In this document: positions 50,993-60,112 of the stretch, piece after piece
Layout of the letters: the number at the start of each line of letters is the position of its first letter
Numbering within the stretch: position 1 is the first letter of the stretch
Assembly (NCBI RefSeq): GCF_003268655.1
Contig: NZ_CP029642.1
Span: forward strand, 682,001 to 746,000
Length of the DNA stretch: 64,000 nucleotides
Direction: 5' to 3'
Source of the DNA: Arthrobacter dokdonellae
Lineage (GTDB): Bacteria; Actinomycetota; Actinomycetes; Actinomycetales; Micrococcaceae
The notes under the pieces: model-generated
Databases searched by the model: none
Told to the model about the DNA's origin: nothing
Seen by the model: only the letters and a program-made list of their open reading frames with translations
Position numbers and translations under genes: made by a program

Positions 50993-51871
50993 ATGAGCGT
51001 TGCAACGCTTGATCCGACCACCGCAAAGACCGTTGCCCGCAGGAGGGAGCGCTGGGCCAGCTCGCGCACCTACATCAGCGCGGCGATCATCCTCATCTGG
51101 TGCCTGCTTCCGTTCTACTGGATGCTGGTCACCGCCTTCCGGGACGTGGGCTACACCTTTGATCCCACCCCCTGGTTCACGCACGTCACCTGGGACAACT
51201 TCACCACCGTGTTTTCCGAGAAACTGGGCAACCACTTCGCCCAGAACCTGCTGAACTCGCTGATTGTCTCCAGCGTCACCACGGCAGTGGCCCTGCTGTT
51301 CGGCGTGTTTGCCGCCTATGCGCTGGCACGGCTGGAGTTCCGCTTCAAGTTCCTGGTGCTCGGCTTTGTGCTGGGGGCCTCGATGTTCCCGGGCGTCGCC
51401 ATCGTCACCCCGCTGTTCCAGCTGTTCACCAACATCGGCTGGATGGGCACCTACCAGGCGCTGATCATCCCCAACATCTCTTTCGTGCTGCCGCTGACCG
51501 TCTACACGCTGACGTCCTTCTTCCGCGAAATGCCGTGGGAACTGGAGGAGGCGGCGCGGATCGACGGCTGCACGCAGGGCGAGGCGTTCCGCAAGGTCAT
51601 CATGCCGCTGGCCGCCCCGGCCGTCTTCACCACGGCCATCCTGGCCTTCATCGGGGCCTGGAACGAGTTCCTGATCGCCAGCCAGCTCTCCAGTGAGGCA
51701 ACCAAGACGGTCACCGTGGCCATCGCCTACTTTGCCGGCTCCCAGCCCCACCAGGAGCCGTACACGGCCGTCATGGCGGCCGGAACCGTGGTCACCATTC
51801 CGCTGGTGATCCTGGTGCTGGTGTTCCAGCGCAAGATCGTCGCCGGACTGACCGCCGGGGCGGTGAAGTAA
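50993..51871 (+). CDS. Sugar ABC transporter permease (SugB-like)
   Basis: Second channel subunit, 292 residues, about six membrane segments, EAA loop LEEAARIDGCTQGEAFRKV and GAWNEFLIASQL near the end as in SugB/MalG-type permeases. It starts one base after the previous stop (TGAgATG). Confidence 0.92.
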   Translation: MSVATLDPTTAKTVARRRERWASSRTYISAAIILIWCLLPFYWMLVTAFRDVGYTFDPTPWFTHVTWDNFTTVFSEKLGNHFAQNLLNSLIVSSVTTAVALLFGVFAAYALARLEFRFKFLVLGFVLGASMFPGVAIVTPLFQLFTNIGWMGTYQALIIPNISFVLPLTVYTLTSFFREMPWELEEAARIDGCTQGEAFRKVIMPLAAPAVFTTAILAFIGAWNEFLIASQLSSEATKTVTVAIAYFAGSQPHQEPYTAVMAAGTVVTIPLVILVLVFQRKIVAGLTAGAVK

Positions 51872-52129
51872 TTGGGTAGCCGCAGACAGAAGGGTTCGGG
51901 GCTGCACGCCCCGGCCTCCCGGCAGCGCAGCGGCGAGGACTTCGACCTGATCATCGGATTTTTGGGCTTCTGGGCCCTGGTGGTCCTGGCCGTCACGGTC
52001 TGGATGGAGGTGACCGGGCAGCCGGCCCTGCTGTGGGCCATGGGACTGCTGGCCCTGGTGCTGGGCCTGTGGGGAATGGTCAGGCTCCGCCGGAAACTGC
52101 CCGCCCGCACGGCACGGCGTCCCCGCTGA
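51872..52129 (+). CDS. Small two-helix membrane protein
   Basis: An 85-residue protein with a basic N-terminus, two membrane segments (about 26-46 and 51-68) and a basic C-terminal tail. It starts at a TTG immediately after the permease stop and ends before the regulator, so it belongs to the importer operon. No function recognised. Confidence 0.7.
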   Translation: MGSRRQKGSGLHAPASRQRSGEDFDLIIGFLGFWALVVLAVTVWMEVTGQPALLWAMGLLALVLGLWGMVRLRRKLPARTARRPR

Positions 52130-52172
52130 GCGGAAAGGAACCCGGCGAGCCGGCGTGGAGGGGAGGGGCGAA

Positions 52173-53183
52173 ATGGGTGTCAGCATCGACGATGTTGCCG
52201 CGGGGGCGCACGTCTCGACGGCCACGGTGTCGCGCGCGTTGCGCGGGCTGCCGCGGGTCAGCGCGGCCACCCGGGCCAAGGTGATCGCGGTCGCCGCGGA
52301 ACTGGGCTACGTGCCCTCGCCGTCGGCAAGCGGGCTTGCCACGGGCCGTACCCGGACCATGGGGGTGCTGGTCCCGTTTGTGGACCGCTGGTACTTTGGG
52401 CACGCCATCGAGGGGATCGACCAGGTGCTTCGGGAGCACGGCTACAACCTCCTGCTGTTCAGCCTCGGCGGCTACCTCCACGGACAAAAGCGCAGCTTCA
52501 CCGAAAGCATGGTCCGCAAGCAGATCGACGCGCTGCTGGTGCTGTCACTGGGCCTCTCCGAGGAGGAGCTGCGCCGACTCCACCACACGGAAATCCCCCT
52601 TCTTTCGGTTGGCGGCCCCGTGGACGGCTGCCCCGGCGTCTACATTGACGACGCCGCGGCCGCCACGGCCGCCACGGAGCACCTGATCGGGCTGGGGCAC
52701 CGGCGGATCGGGCACCTGCGCGGCGGCGTCCAGGATGAGAAGAACTTCAAGGTTCCGGCCCTGCGCACCCTGGCGTTTGAGGCCGCCATGACCGGGGCAG
52801 GGCTGGAACTGCGGCCCGAGTGGGCCGCGGCCGGCGACTTCACGGTCGCCGAAGGGGTCCGGGCCGCCGTGCAGGTCTTTGACGCGCCCGGGGAGCCGCC
52901 CACCGCGCTTTTCTGCGGCTCGGATGAAATGGCGCTGGGGGCGATGTTTGAAGCCCAGCGCCGCGGCATCCGCGTTCCTGAGGAACTGTCCATCGTGGGG
53001 ATCGACGATCACGACTTTTCGGCCCCCGCAGGCCTGACCACCATTGCCCAACAGCCCTGGAACCACGGCCGCGCCGCCGCCACCATGCTGCTGGCGGAAC
53101 TCGGCGGTGCCGTCGGCGCCGCGCGGGACACCCTGATGCCGTTCGAGCTCATCGTGCGGCACAGCACCGCCGCGCCCCGGTGA
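52173..53183 (+). CDS. LacI-family transcriptional regulator
   Basis: A 336-residue repressor with a typical LacI headpiece (SIDDVAAGAHVSTATVSRALRG) and periplasmic-binding-protein-like sensor (MGVLVPFVDRWYFGHAIEGID; FCGSDEMALGAM). AGGGGAGGGG precedes the ATG at 52173. It ends the disaccharide importer operon and probably controls it through the palindrome at 48392. Confidence 0.93.
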   Translation: MGVSIDDVAAGAHVSTATVSRALRGLPRVSAATRAKVIAVAAELGYVPSPSASGLATGRTRTMGVLVPFVDRWYFGHAIEGIDQVLREHGYNLLLFSLGGYLHGQKRSFTESMVRKQIDALLVLSLGLSEEELRRLHHTEIPLLSVGGPVDGCPGVYIDDAAAATAATEHLIGLGHRRIGHLRGGVQDEKNFKVPALRTLAFEAAMTGAGLELRPEWAAAGDFTVAEGVRAAVQVFDAPGEPPTALFCGSDEMALGAMFEAQRRGIRVPEELSIVGIDDHDFSAPAGLTTIAQQPWNHGRAAATMLLAELGGAVGAARDTLMPFELIVRHSTAAPR

Positions 53184-53200
53184 TCGAGGCCGTTCCGGTG

Positions 53201-53267
53201 GTCGAGCTGGGCCCACGGGCGCGAGGGACCCGCCGCGAGCCTGCGAGCGGTGGGAGCGCCTGGGGAC
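53201..53267. repeat. Intergenic GC-rich element, copy 2
   Basis: Inverted partner of the element at 32938-33024, sharing ctgggcccac (53207-53216), a 19-base block at 53221-53239 and cgagcggtgggag (53244-53256) in the opposite order and strand. Confidence 0.7.
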
Positions 53268-53320
53268 GGGCCCTGCGGGCACGTCGAAACCTCGACAGGT
53301 TCAATCGCCGGAAGCAGGGT

Positions 53321-54163
53321 TCAGTTGGCGCGGGCCAGCTGGCGGATGGGCATCCAGCGGCGGGCCAGCCGGCGGTAGGCGGCAGCGGCGCCGGTGAGGT
53401 CGCCGTCGGCCAGGCACTGCAGCCCGGCGTGGACGTCGGCGGGCGAGTCGTCCGGGTGCACGCGGTTGGCGACCGGGCCGTAGTCGAGTTCCACCATCCC
53501 GTGGTCGCTGAACGCCCCCAGCCAGTCGTGCAGCTCGTCGAGCTCCTCAAACAAGTCCAGGTCCGGGGCCATCTCGGCCAGCATTTTTAGGGTCCGGCCG
53601 GACCGTTCCACCGCCAGGGGCAGCGGAACCTGGATGCGCACGGTCAGCACGCGGCCGTTGGCCTCCACCACTTCCATGCGGTCATTGGCGTAGACGAGGG
53701 TGAACCAGCTGAACGGGATGCCCCACGTGGACGTGCGGGTTTGCAGCGAGGCGCCGGGCACCGGGGCCGTTTCCATGCGTTCCAGATGGAGGTCCCATTC
53801 GGAGTCGGGCACCACCAGCCTGGCCAGCGGGGCCAGTGGCCCGCTCAGGAGCTCCGTGGTGGCGGAGATGGACCGCGCCACCACTTGGTTGGGGGCGTAA
53901 AGCAGCGGCGCATCCTCGCCCGACTGAAACACGCGCACCCGGTCCACGGCCGGCGTCGGCAGCGGGTTGGCCGTGGACCGGCTGACCCGGCCCAGTGAAT
54001 CCGCCAGCTCCTGGGCATCGACCGTGACGGCGTTTTGGCGCTCGTCCAGCCGCCCACGCACGTAGCTGAACTGTTCGGGCGTGTACGCCTCGCGGGGCAG
54101 GTAGACGCGCAGGCTGGAGACGAACGGCAGCTGCACCCCGCCCAAATACAGCCCGTTAAGCAT
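53321..54163 (-). CDS. Conserved hypothetical protein, 280 residues
   Basis: No family recognised. The protein has alternating strands and helices, two similar-looking halves rich in PxPLxRL/VQVPLPLAVER, and no membrane segment or catalytic motif. It starts three bases after the stop of xthA and is probably co-transcribed with it. Coding bias is strong along the whole frame. Confidence 0.72.
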   Translation of the reverse strand: MLNGLYLGGVQLPFVSSLRVYLPREAYTPEQFSYVRGRLDERQNAVTVDAQELADSLGRVSRSTANPLPTPAVDRVRVFQSGEDAPLLYAPNQVVARSISATTELLSGPLAPLARLVVPDSEWDLHLERMETAPVPGASLQTRTSTWGIPFSWFTLVYANDRMEVVEANGRVLTVRIQVPLPLAVERSGRTLKMLAEMAPDLDLFEELDELHDWLGAFSDHGMVELDYGPVANRVHPDDSPADVHAGLQCLADGDLTGAAAAYRRLARRWMPIRQLARAN

Positions 54164-54166
54164 GGC

Positions 54167-54970
54167 CTAGCCCAGCTCCACGACCACGGGCGCGTGGTCC
54201 GAGGCGCCCTTGCCCTTGCGCTCCTCGCGGTCAATCTCGGCCCCGACCACCCGGGCGGCCAGGGTGGGGGAGGCCATGACGAAGTCGATGCGCATGCCCT
54301 CTTTCTTGGGGAAGCGCAGCTGCGTGTAATCCCAATAGGTATAGACGCCGGGACCCGGGTGCAGGGGGCGTACGACGTCGGAGAACCCGGCTGCTTCAAA
54401 GGCGCCGAACGCCGCGCGCTCGGGGGCGCTGACGTGGGTCAGGCCCTGCTCGATGAAGAAGTCGATGTCCCAGACGTCGTCATCCTGGGGTGCGATGTTC
54501 CAGTCGCCCATCAACGCGATCTGGGCGTTGGGGTCTTCCGCCAGCCACCCGGCGGCCTGATTTTTCAACTCGTCCAGCCACTGCAGCTTGTACGGCATGT
54601 GCTCGTCGTCCAGCGCCCGGCCGTTGGGCACGTAGAGGCTCCAGATGCGCACGCCGTTGCAGGTGGCGGCGATGGCCCGCGCTTCCTGGACGGGGTCCTT
54701 GCCACCCTTGCCGAACGCCGGCTGGCCGGTGAAGGTGCGCTCCACGTCCGTCAGACCCACCTTGGATGCGATGGCCACGCCGTTCCACTGGCTCACGCCA
54801 AAATGGGCCACTTCATAGCCGTTGCTTTCAAAGAGCTCCCAAGGGAAGTTCTCGTCCTTGCACTTGGTTTCCTGGATGGCCAGAACGTCGGCGTCGGTGC
54901 GGCGCAGCCAGCCCTCGACGCGGTCGGCCCGGGCGCGTAGCGAGTTCACATTCCAGGTAGCAATCTTCAC
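54167..54970 (-). CDS. xthA: Exodeoxyribonuclease III (AP endonuclease)
   Basis: A 267-residue DNA-repair nuclease of the ExoIII family. It opens VKIATWNVNSLRARADR, has the metal-binding Glu in IQETKCKDENFP, catalytic GDWNIAP and the C-terminal SDHAPVVVEL. It incises abasic sites and removes 3' blocking groups. The GTG at 54970 matches family starts with GGGAG closely upstream; a TTG at 54979 is in frame but unlikely. Confidence 0.95.
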   Translation of the reverse strand: MKIATWNVNSLRARADRVEGWLRRTDADVLAIQETKCKDENFPWELFESNGYEVAHFGVSQWNGVAIASKVGLTDVERTFTGQPAFGKGGKDPVQEARAIAATCNGVRIWSLYVPNGRALDDEHMPYKLQWLDELKNQAAGWLAEDPNAQIALMGDWNIAPQDDDVWDIDFFIEQGLTHVSAPERAAFGAFEAAGFSDVVRPLHPGPGVYTYWDYTQLRFPKKEGMRIDFVMASPTLAARVVGAEIDREERKGKGASDHAPVVVELG

Positions 54971-55031
54971 AACTCCCAAGCTATCAAGTTATGCGGTGCA
55001 AGTGGTGATGGACCGGACTCCCGACGGCCAC

Positions 55032-55108
55032 AACGCTCCTGCAGCTTCGGGGCGTTTTTCCACAACGCTCCTGCAGCTTTGACGGCTTAAAGCAGGACGC
55101 TCCCTCAC
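55032..55108 (+). repeat. Three-copy run of the 13-base repeat, forward
   Basis: AACGCTCCTGCAG at 55032-55044 and 55064-55076 and GACGCTCCCTCAC at 55096-55108: two spacings of exactly 32 bases. The first unit is followed by cggggcgttttt, matching the units near 30851. Confidence 0.88.
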
Positions 55109-55137
55109 CAGCTGAAGGAGCGTCCCGCTTTTTATTG
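55091..55137. terminator. Terminator hairpin built from repeat copies in opposite orientation
   Basis: agcaggacgctcc (55091-55103) pairs with ggagcgtcccgct (55118-55130) with one mismatch and TTTTTATT follows. On the minus strand, where the acyl-CoA ligase ends at 55163, the same stem runs into TTTAA, so it could terminate that gene. Confidence 0.7.
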
Positions 55138-55156
55138 CCATAACTGAAGGAGCGTC
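55112..55156 (-). repeat. Two-copy run of the 13-base repeat, inverted
   Basis: CTGAAGGAGCGTC at 55112-55124 and 55144-55156, exactly 32 bases apart. They face the forward copies on the other side of the hairpin and the last lies seven bases from the end of the acyl-CoA ligase gene. Confidence 0.88.
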
Positions 55157-55162
55157 CTGGTG

Positions 55163-56911
55163 TCAGTTCGCCGGGAACTCGGAATCTGAATACTCCCGGC
55201 CCAGACCGTCGGGAGCGGGCGCGCCCGTCGCCGCCTGCGCGGAACCGGTGCCATGGCGCGCTTCTTCGTTGGCCCGCAGTTCCACGCGCCGGATCTTTCC
55301 TGAAATGGTCTTGGGCAGCTCGGAAAACTCCAACCGGCGGATCCGCTTGTACGCCGGCAGGTGTTCGCGGCAGAACGCAAAAATCGCTCCGGCAAGCTCG
55401 TCGCTGGGCTCGTAGGCGGCGGCCAGCACCACGTAGGCCTTCGGCACATTCAGGCGCAGCTCGTCGGGGGAGGGGACCACGGCGGCCTCGGCCACGGCCG
55501 GGTGTTCGATCAGCACGCTCTCCAACTCAAACGGGGAGAGCCGGTAGTCGGAGGACTTGAAGACGTCGTCACTGCGCCCAACATAGGTCAGGACGCCATT
55601 TTCGTCCCGGCTGGCCACGTCGCCGGTGTGGTAGTAGCCGCCGCGAAACGCCTCGGCCGTCTTGGCGGGGTCGCCATAGTAGCCCTTGGTGAGCCCCACG
55701 GGGGCGGGGTCCAGGCGGAGGCAGAGCTCGCCGTCGTCCGTTTCCTCCCCGGTGAGCAGGTCCAGCAGGACCACGTCGTAGCCCGGCAGGGGCCGGCCCA
55801 TGGAACCGACCTTGATGGGCTGGCCGGGCGTGTTGGCCACCTGGACGGTGGTCTCCGTCTGGCCGAAGCCGTCCCGGATCAGCTGCCCCCAGGCGCGTTC
55901 CACCTGATCGATCACCTCGGCGTTGAGCGGCTCGCCGGCGGAAACCACCTTGGTGGGCGGGGACTTGAGCAGCGTCAGGTCGGCCTGAATGAGCATGCGC
56001 CACACGGTGGGCGGGGCGCAGAAGCTGGTGACGTGCTCGGCGTCCATCTGCGCCATGAGGGCCTTGGGATCGAAGCGCGTGTAGTTGTAGACGAAGACGC
56101 AGGCCTCGGCGATCCATGGCGTGAACACGTTGGACCACGCGTGCTTGGCCCATCCGGGCGAAGCGACGTTGAGGTGGACGTCGCCGGGTTCCAGCCCGAT
56201 CCAGAACATGGTGGAGAGGTGGCCCACGGGGTAGGAGGTGTGCGTGTGCTCCACGAGCTTGGCCTTGGACGTCGTGCCGGAGGTGAAGTAAAGCAGCATG
56301 GTGTCGTCGGCCCTGGTTGGCCCGCCCGGGGTGAAGGCCACCGGGCTGGCGGACGCGTCCGCGTAGTTGAGCACGGGGCGGCCGGCCGCCATTTCGTCTG
56401 GATCGCCGCCAATGCCCACCAGCGTGTAGTCGCCGGGGACGTCGGCGAACTTGGCCAGGTTGTCGGTCCGCGTGACGACCCACCGCGCCGCGCCGCGCTC
56501 CACCCGGTCGCGCAGGTCCGCCGGGCCCATCATGGTGGTGGTGGGGATCATGACGACGCCAAGCTTGATGCAGGCCAGCATGAGCTCCCACAGCTCCACC
56601 TGGTTGCCGAGCATGATGACCATGTGGTCGCCGCGGCGGATGCCCTTGTGCCGCAGCCAGTTGGCCACCTGGTTGGAGCGCAGGGACAGGTCCCGGAAGC
56701 TGCGGCGCGTGGCGGAGCCGTCCTGTTCCACAATGACCAGGGCGGGGTTGCCGCCGGTGGCGGGGTCCCGGGCGATGGCATCGATCCAGTCGAGGGCGAA
56801 GTTGAACTCGGTGAACGCCGGCCAGGTGAACTCCCGCTGGGCGCGGGCATTGTCCAGGCGCAGTTCCAGCAGCCTGTTGCGCGCCGCGCGGAATTCCTCA
56901 GTGACGTTCAT
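55163..56911 (-). CDS. Acyl-CoA synthetase (AMP-binding, medium-chain type)
   Basis: ANL-superfamily ligase of 582 residues, which activates a carboxylic acid to acyl-AMP and then acyl-CoA. The P-loop is LLYFTSGTTSKAKLVEH, followed by DGFGQTETT, YHTGDVASRDENG and the catalytic lysine in KTISGKIRRVELR. Overall pattern is closest to medium-chain/aromatic acyl-CoA synthetases. The ATG at 56911 fits family length; the frame is open upstream through the nadE end without coding sense. Confidence 0.92.
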   Translation of the reverse strand: MNVTEEFRAARNRLLELRLDNARAQREFTWPAFTEFNFALDWIDAIARDPATGGNPALVIVEQDGSATRRSFRDLSLRSNQVANWLRHKGIRRGDHMVIMLGNQVELWELMLACIKLGVVMIPTTTMMGPADLRDRVERGAARWVVTRTDNLAKFADVPGDYTLVGIGGDPDEMAAGRPVLNYADASASPVAFTPGGPTRADDTMLLYFTSGTTSKAKLVEHTHTSYPVGHLSTMFWIGLEPGDVHLNVASPGWAKHAWSNVFTPWIAEACVFVYNYTRFDPKALMAQMDAEHVTSFCAPPTVWRMLIQADLTLLKSPPTKVVSAGEPLNAEVIDQVERAWGQLIRDGFGQTETTVQVANTPGQPIKVGSMGRPLPGYDVVLLDLLTGEETDDGELCLRLDPAPVGLTKGYYGDPAKTAEAFRGGYYHTGDVASRDENGVLTYVGRSDDVFKSSDYRLSPFELESVLIEHPAVAEAAVVPSPDELRLNVPKAYVVLAAAYEPSDELAGAIFAFCREHLPAYKRIRRLEFSELPKTISGKIRRVELRANEEARHGTGSAQAATGAPAPDGLGREYSDSEFPAN

Positions 56912-57005
56912 GGTGTTCACCTTTCGGCTTCGTTGCCGGGACGTGGAGCCCGGGTTCAGGGGTCCTACACTGTGAAATATACGCGCAGCCGGCGTCCCTG
57001 CTGCC

Positions 57006-57827
57006 CTACTTCCACCACGTGTCCAGCAGGGACACCGGCGTGGTTCGCTTGTGCCTGGTCTGCAGGTACCGCCGCTCAATGGCCGACGCCGGCCCCCCGC
57101 CGATGTCCCGGCCCTCCAGGTAGTCGTCGATTTCCTCGTAGCTGATGCCGAGTTCGTCCTCGTCGGTGCGGCCGGGCGTCCCGTCCAGCAGGTCGGCGGT
57201 GGGAACCTTGGCCCAGAGCTGTTCGGGGGCGCCAAGTTCGCGCAGCAGCGCCCGGTTCTGGCGCTTGTTCAGGGTGAAGAGGGGCAGGATGTCCGCGCCG
57301 CCGTCGCCGAACTTGGTGAAGAAGCCGGTCACGGATTCGGCGGCGTGGTCGGTGCCGACCACCAGCAGGTTGTTGTGCCCGGCCAGCGCGTACTGGGCAA
57401 TCATGCGGGAGCGGGCCTTGATGTTGCCCTTGTTGAAGTCGGTGACGTCCTCCGTGGCGGTCCTGGCGAACTCGGCCTCGAAGCCATCCACGGCCGGGGC
57501 AATGTTGAAGGTGCGCTCCGTCTTGGCTTGGATGAAGCGCATGGCGGCGCAGGCGTCGTCCTCATCATGCTGGACGCCGTAGGGCAGGCGGACGGCGATG
57601 AAGTCCGCCTCGACGCCTTCCCGCGCCAGGGACTCCACGGCGAGCTGTGCCAGGCGGCCGGCCAGCGTGGAATCGATCCCGCCGCTGATGCCCAGCACAT
57701 AGCCCCTTGTTCCGGTGGCCTTGAGGTAGTCCTTGAGGAAATCCACGCGCCGGGTGATTTCCGCTGCCGGGTCGATCCGGGGCTGGACGCCAAGTTCTGC
57801 AATGATCTGAGCCTGAAGTTCGCGCAT
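57006..57827 (-). CDS. nadE: NH3-dependent NAD+ synthetase
   Basis: A 273-residue enzyme that amidates deamido-NAD to NAD. The PP-loop SGGIDST is at residues 48-54, with [18 protein letters not shown] around it, and the C-terminal [22 protein letters not shown] is diagnostic. The length matches the ammonia-dependent form without a glutaminase domain. The ATG at 57827 is chosen from family starts (MRELQ); the frame is open upstream. Confidence 0.96.
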   Translation of the reverse strand: MRELQAQIIAELGVQPRIDPAAEITRRVDFLKDYLKATGTRGYVLGISGGIDSTLAGRLAQLAVESLAREGVEADFIAVRLPYGVQHDEDDACAAMRFIQAKTERTFNIAPAVDGFEAEFARTATEDVTDFNKGNIKARSRMIAQYALAGHNNLLVVGTDHAAESVTGFFTKFGDGGADILPLFTLNKRQNRALLRELGAPEQLWAKVPTADLLDGTPGRTDEDELGISYEEIDDYLEGRDIGGGPASAIERRYLQTRHKRTTPVSLLDTWWK

Positions 57828-57862
57828 GGGTCTAAGGGTAGCCCGTGGGCGTAGCGGCCGTG

Positions 57863-58678
57863 TTACGGGGAGGGGTGGTCCCCGGCGGCGGGCCGCTGCG
57901 CGTCTTCCCAAATGACGCCCATCTCATCCATGGATTGCTCCACGATCCGTGTCATCGCCATCTGCGCCGCGTCGCCGTCGTGCCGTTGGATGGCATTGGC
58001 AACGTCCACGTGAAACTCCATGGCCTGGTGGTTGGGGATGTGCGGCATGAGCCCGTGCTCAATGCGGCCCTGGAGGACCTCGGTCACGAGGGAGTTGAGC
58101 TGGGCAAACATTTCATTGCCGGACGCTTCGAGCACCTTTGCGTGGAAAAGGACGTCGAGCTTGAGGAATTCGGCAATGTTGGAATCGTGGCCCGTTGCCC
58201 ACATTTGCGCGGAGAGCGACACCAGAACGCTGGCGTCGGCAAGACTGGCACGCTGCGCGGCCAACCTGGCGGCCTGGGGTTCGACGGCGGAGCGGAGCTC
58301 GCCGAGGCTGCGCAGCTGGTCGATGCGGCCGTTTGAGGCCAGACGCCACCGGATGACATGCGGGTCATAGAGATTCCAGGCCGCCGCGGGTTGGACCACC
58401 GTGCCCAGGCGGCGCCGCGACGCCAGCAGCCCCAGGGATGACAGAACCCTGATGACCTCGCGGATGACCGAACGTGAAACACCGTAGCGTTCCTCCAGTT
58501 CCTCGATCCGCAACACGGCGTGCGGCGCGAACTGCCCCGTCACGACGGCCAGCCCGAGCTTATCGACGAGGGCGGAGTGGAGGTACTCGCGCGGAAGGCC
58601 AGCAGCCGGCACTGCTGCCCCCGTCCCCGCGCCGTGCGCGGAGGTGGGGCGGGGCGGCTCATCTGTCCGGGCTGTCAT
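57863..58678 (-). CDS. GntR-family (FadR/FCD) regulator of the galactonate genes
   Basis: A 271-residue regulator with a winged helix at about residues 40-95 ([28 protein letters not shown]) and an FCD effector domain that binds a metal and a small acid ([36 protein letters not shown]). FCD regulators such as DgoR respond to sugar acids. It reads divergently from the importer and galactonate genes, which it probably represses. Confidence 0.92.
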   Translation of the reverse strand: MTARTDEPPRPTSAHGAGTGAAVPAAGLPREYLHSALVDKLGLAVVTGQFAPHAVLRIEELEERYGVSRSVIREVIRVLSSLGLLASRRRLGTVVQPAAAWNLYDPHVIRWRLASNGRIDQLRSLGELRSAVEPQAARLAAQRASLADASVLVSLSAQMWATGHDSNIAEFLKLDVLFHAKVLEASGNEMFAQLNSLVTEVLQGRIEHGLMPHIPNHQAMEFHVDVANAIQRHDGDAAQMAMTRIVEQSMDEMGVIWEDAQRPAAGDHPSP

Positions 58679-58714
58679 GGATGCATCATACCGATTTGGC
58701 CTTGCCTCTTGATA

Positions 58715-58754
58715 AGTATGCTTTATGTGACTAACATCTCGAATAAGGCATATG
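58715..58754. promoter_or_regulatory. Candidate GntR operator between the divergent regulator and importer
   Basis: agtatgctttat (58715-58726) and ataaggcatatg (58743-58754) form an inverted pair with 9 of 12 positions matching, in an AT-richer stretch of the 140-base divergent promoter region. Confidence 0.5.
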
Positions 58755-58818
58755 TGTTCCGGTGCCCCAATGTCCTTTGGAGCCCTGTGGTTCCCGTTAT
58801 CAAGAAAAGGAAGTCGTA

Positions 58819-60102
58819 ATGAAGCGACGCTCTGTACTCCAGCTTCTGGCGGTTGCCGTTGTTGTTCCGTTTGGCGTTGCAGCCTGCGGTGGCGGCGGCG
58901 ACGGAAAGGCCTCCACCACGGTTCGTGTCACGCTCGCCAACCACGTGTGGACCGACGGCATCAAGGCCGCCATCCCCGAATTTGAAAAGTCCTCCGGACT
59001 CAAGGTCGAACTGACACAGCTTGGCGAAGACCAGCTGTCCGACCAATACAACGTCAAGCTCAACGCGGGCAGCGACGAAATTGACGTCATGATGTACCGC
59101 CCCCTGCAGGAGGGCAAGCAGTTCGCCAAGAACACCTACCTGGCAGACCTGACCCAGCACGTCACGTCCGACGCCTCCTGGGACTGGAAGGACTTTCAGC
59201 CGGGGCCCGTGACCGCCAGCACCTTCGACGGAAAGGTGGTCGGCGTGCCGATCATCACCGAGCGCGAAGTGCTCTACTACCGTAAGGACCTGCTGGACGC
59301 CGCAGGCGTGTCGGTTCCCAAGACCATGGAAGAGCTGGAAGCCGCAGCCAAGAAGATTTCCGGGGCCAACAAGGGAATTGCCGGCTTCGTGGCGCGCACC
59401 AACAAGTCAGCCGCCGTCACACAGTTCTCCAGCTTCCTGTACAGCTTCGGCGGGGACTTCATGGATGATGCCGGGAAGTCGGCCATTTCAACCCCCGAGG
59501 CCAAGGCAGCCTACGCGTTTTACGGCGGCCTGATCAACAAGTACGGGCCCGCCAACGTCAGCACCGACATGAGCTGGCCCGAGGCCATGGCCATCTTCAC
59601 GCAGGGCAATGCGGCGTTCTACACGGAGGCCGACTCGCTGTACAAGAACGCCACAGACCCCGCGAAGTCCAAGGTCGCCGACAAGGTCGGCTTTGCCGCC
59701 TTGCCGGCCGGTCCCGCAGGCGCCAAGCCCTACAACATCCCGTCGTGGGGGCTGGCCATCAACTCGGCTTCGGGAAACCAGGAAAACGCCTGGAAGTTCA
59801 TCCAATGGGCCACCTCCAAGGAGCGGACCCTCGCGGCACAGAAGGCAGGCGTCCCCGGTCCCCGCAGTTCCGTCTGGGCGGACGCCGACGGCACCTCGAC
59901 GTACCCGAAGGATCTGGCCGCGGCCATCGCGTTCAGTGCCGAACACGGGGTGGGACACGACCGGCCACTGGTGATTGCCGTCGGCAAGGCACGTGAGATC
60001 GTGGGCGCGCCCATCGTCACCGCCATCAGCGGCGGGGATTCCGCCGCCGCCGCCGCGACGGCCAACGACGCCTTTGCGAAGTTCCTGGCGAGCGACACGT
60101 AA
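58819..60102 (+). CDS. Sugar ABC transporter substrate-binding lipoprotein
   Basis: A 427-residue CUT1-type receptor with a lipobox VAAC (Cys24) and a Gly-rich linker. Typical family segments are WPEAMAIFTQGNAAFYTEAD and NIPSWGLAINSASGNQENAWKFIQW. AAAAGGAAG precedes the ATG at 58819. Because the operon continues into galactonate degradation, the ligand is likely a galactose-containing glycoside, galactonate or a related sugar acid; this is inference. Confidence 0.9.
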   Translation: MKRRSVLQLLAVAVVVPFGVAACGGGGDGKASTTVRVTLANHVWTDGIKAAIPEFEKSSGLKVELTQLGEDQLSDQYNVKLNAGSDEIDVMMYRPLQEGKQFAKNTYLADLTQHVTSDASWDWKDFQPGPVTASTFDGKVVGVPIITEREVLYYRKDLLDAAGVSVPKTMEELEAAAKKISGANKGIAGFVARTNKSAAVTQFSSFLYSFGGDFMDDAGKSAISTPEAKAAYAFYGGLINKYGPANVSTDMSWPEAMAIFTQGNAAFYTEADSLYKNATDPAKSKVADKVGFAALPAGPAGAKPYNIPSWGLAINSASGNQENAWKFIQWATSKERTLAAQKAGVPGPRSSVWADADGTSTYPKDLAAAIAFSAEHGVGHDRPLVIAVGKAREIVGAPIVTAISGGDSAAAAATANDAFAKFLASDT

Positions 60103-60112
60103 TCCCCGGCCC

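Noticed and set aside
30851..55156. CRISPR-like array reading of the 32-base-period repeats
   Set aside because: The conserved part is only about 13 bases, spacers are 17-21 bases, runs hold two to four copies in both orientations, and no cas genes are present.
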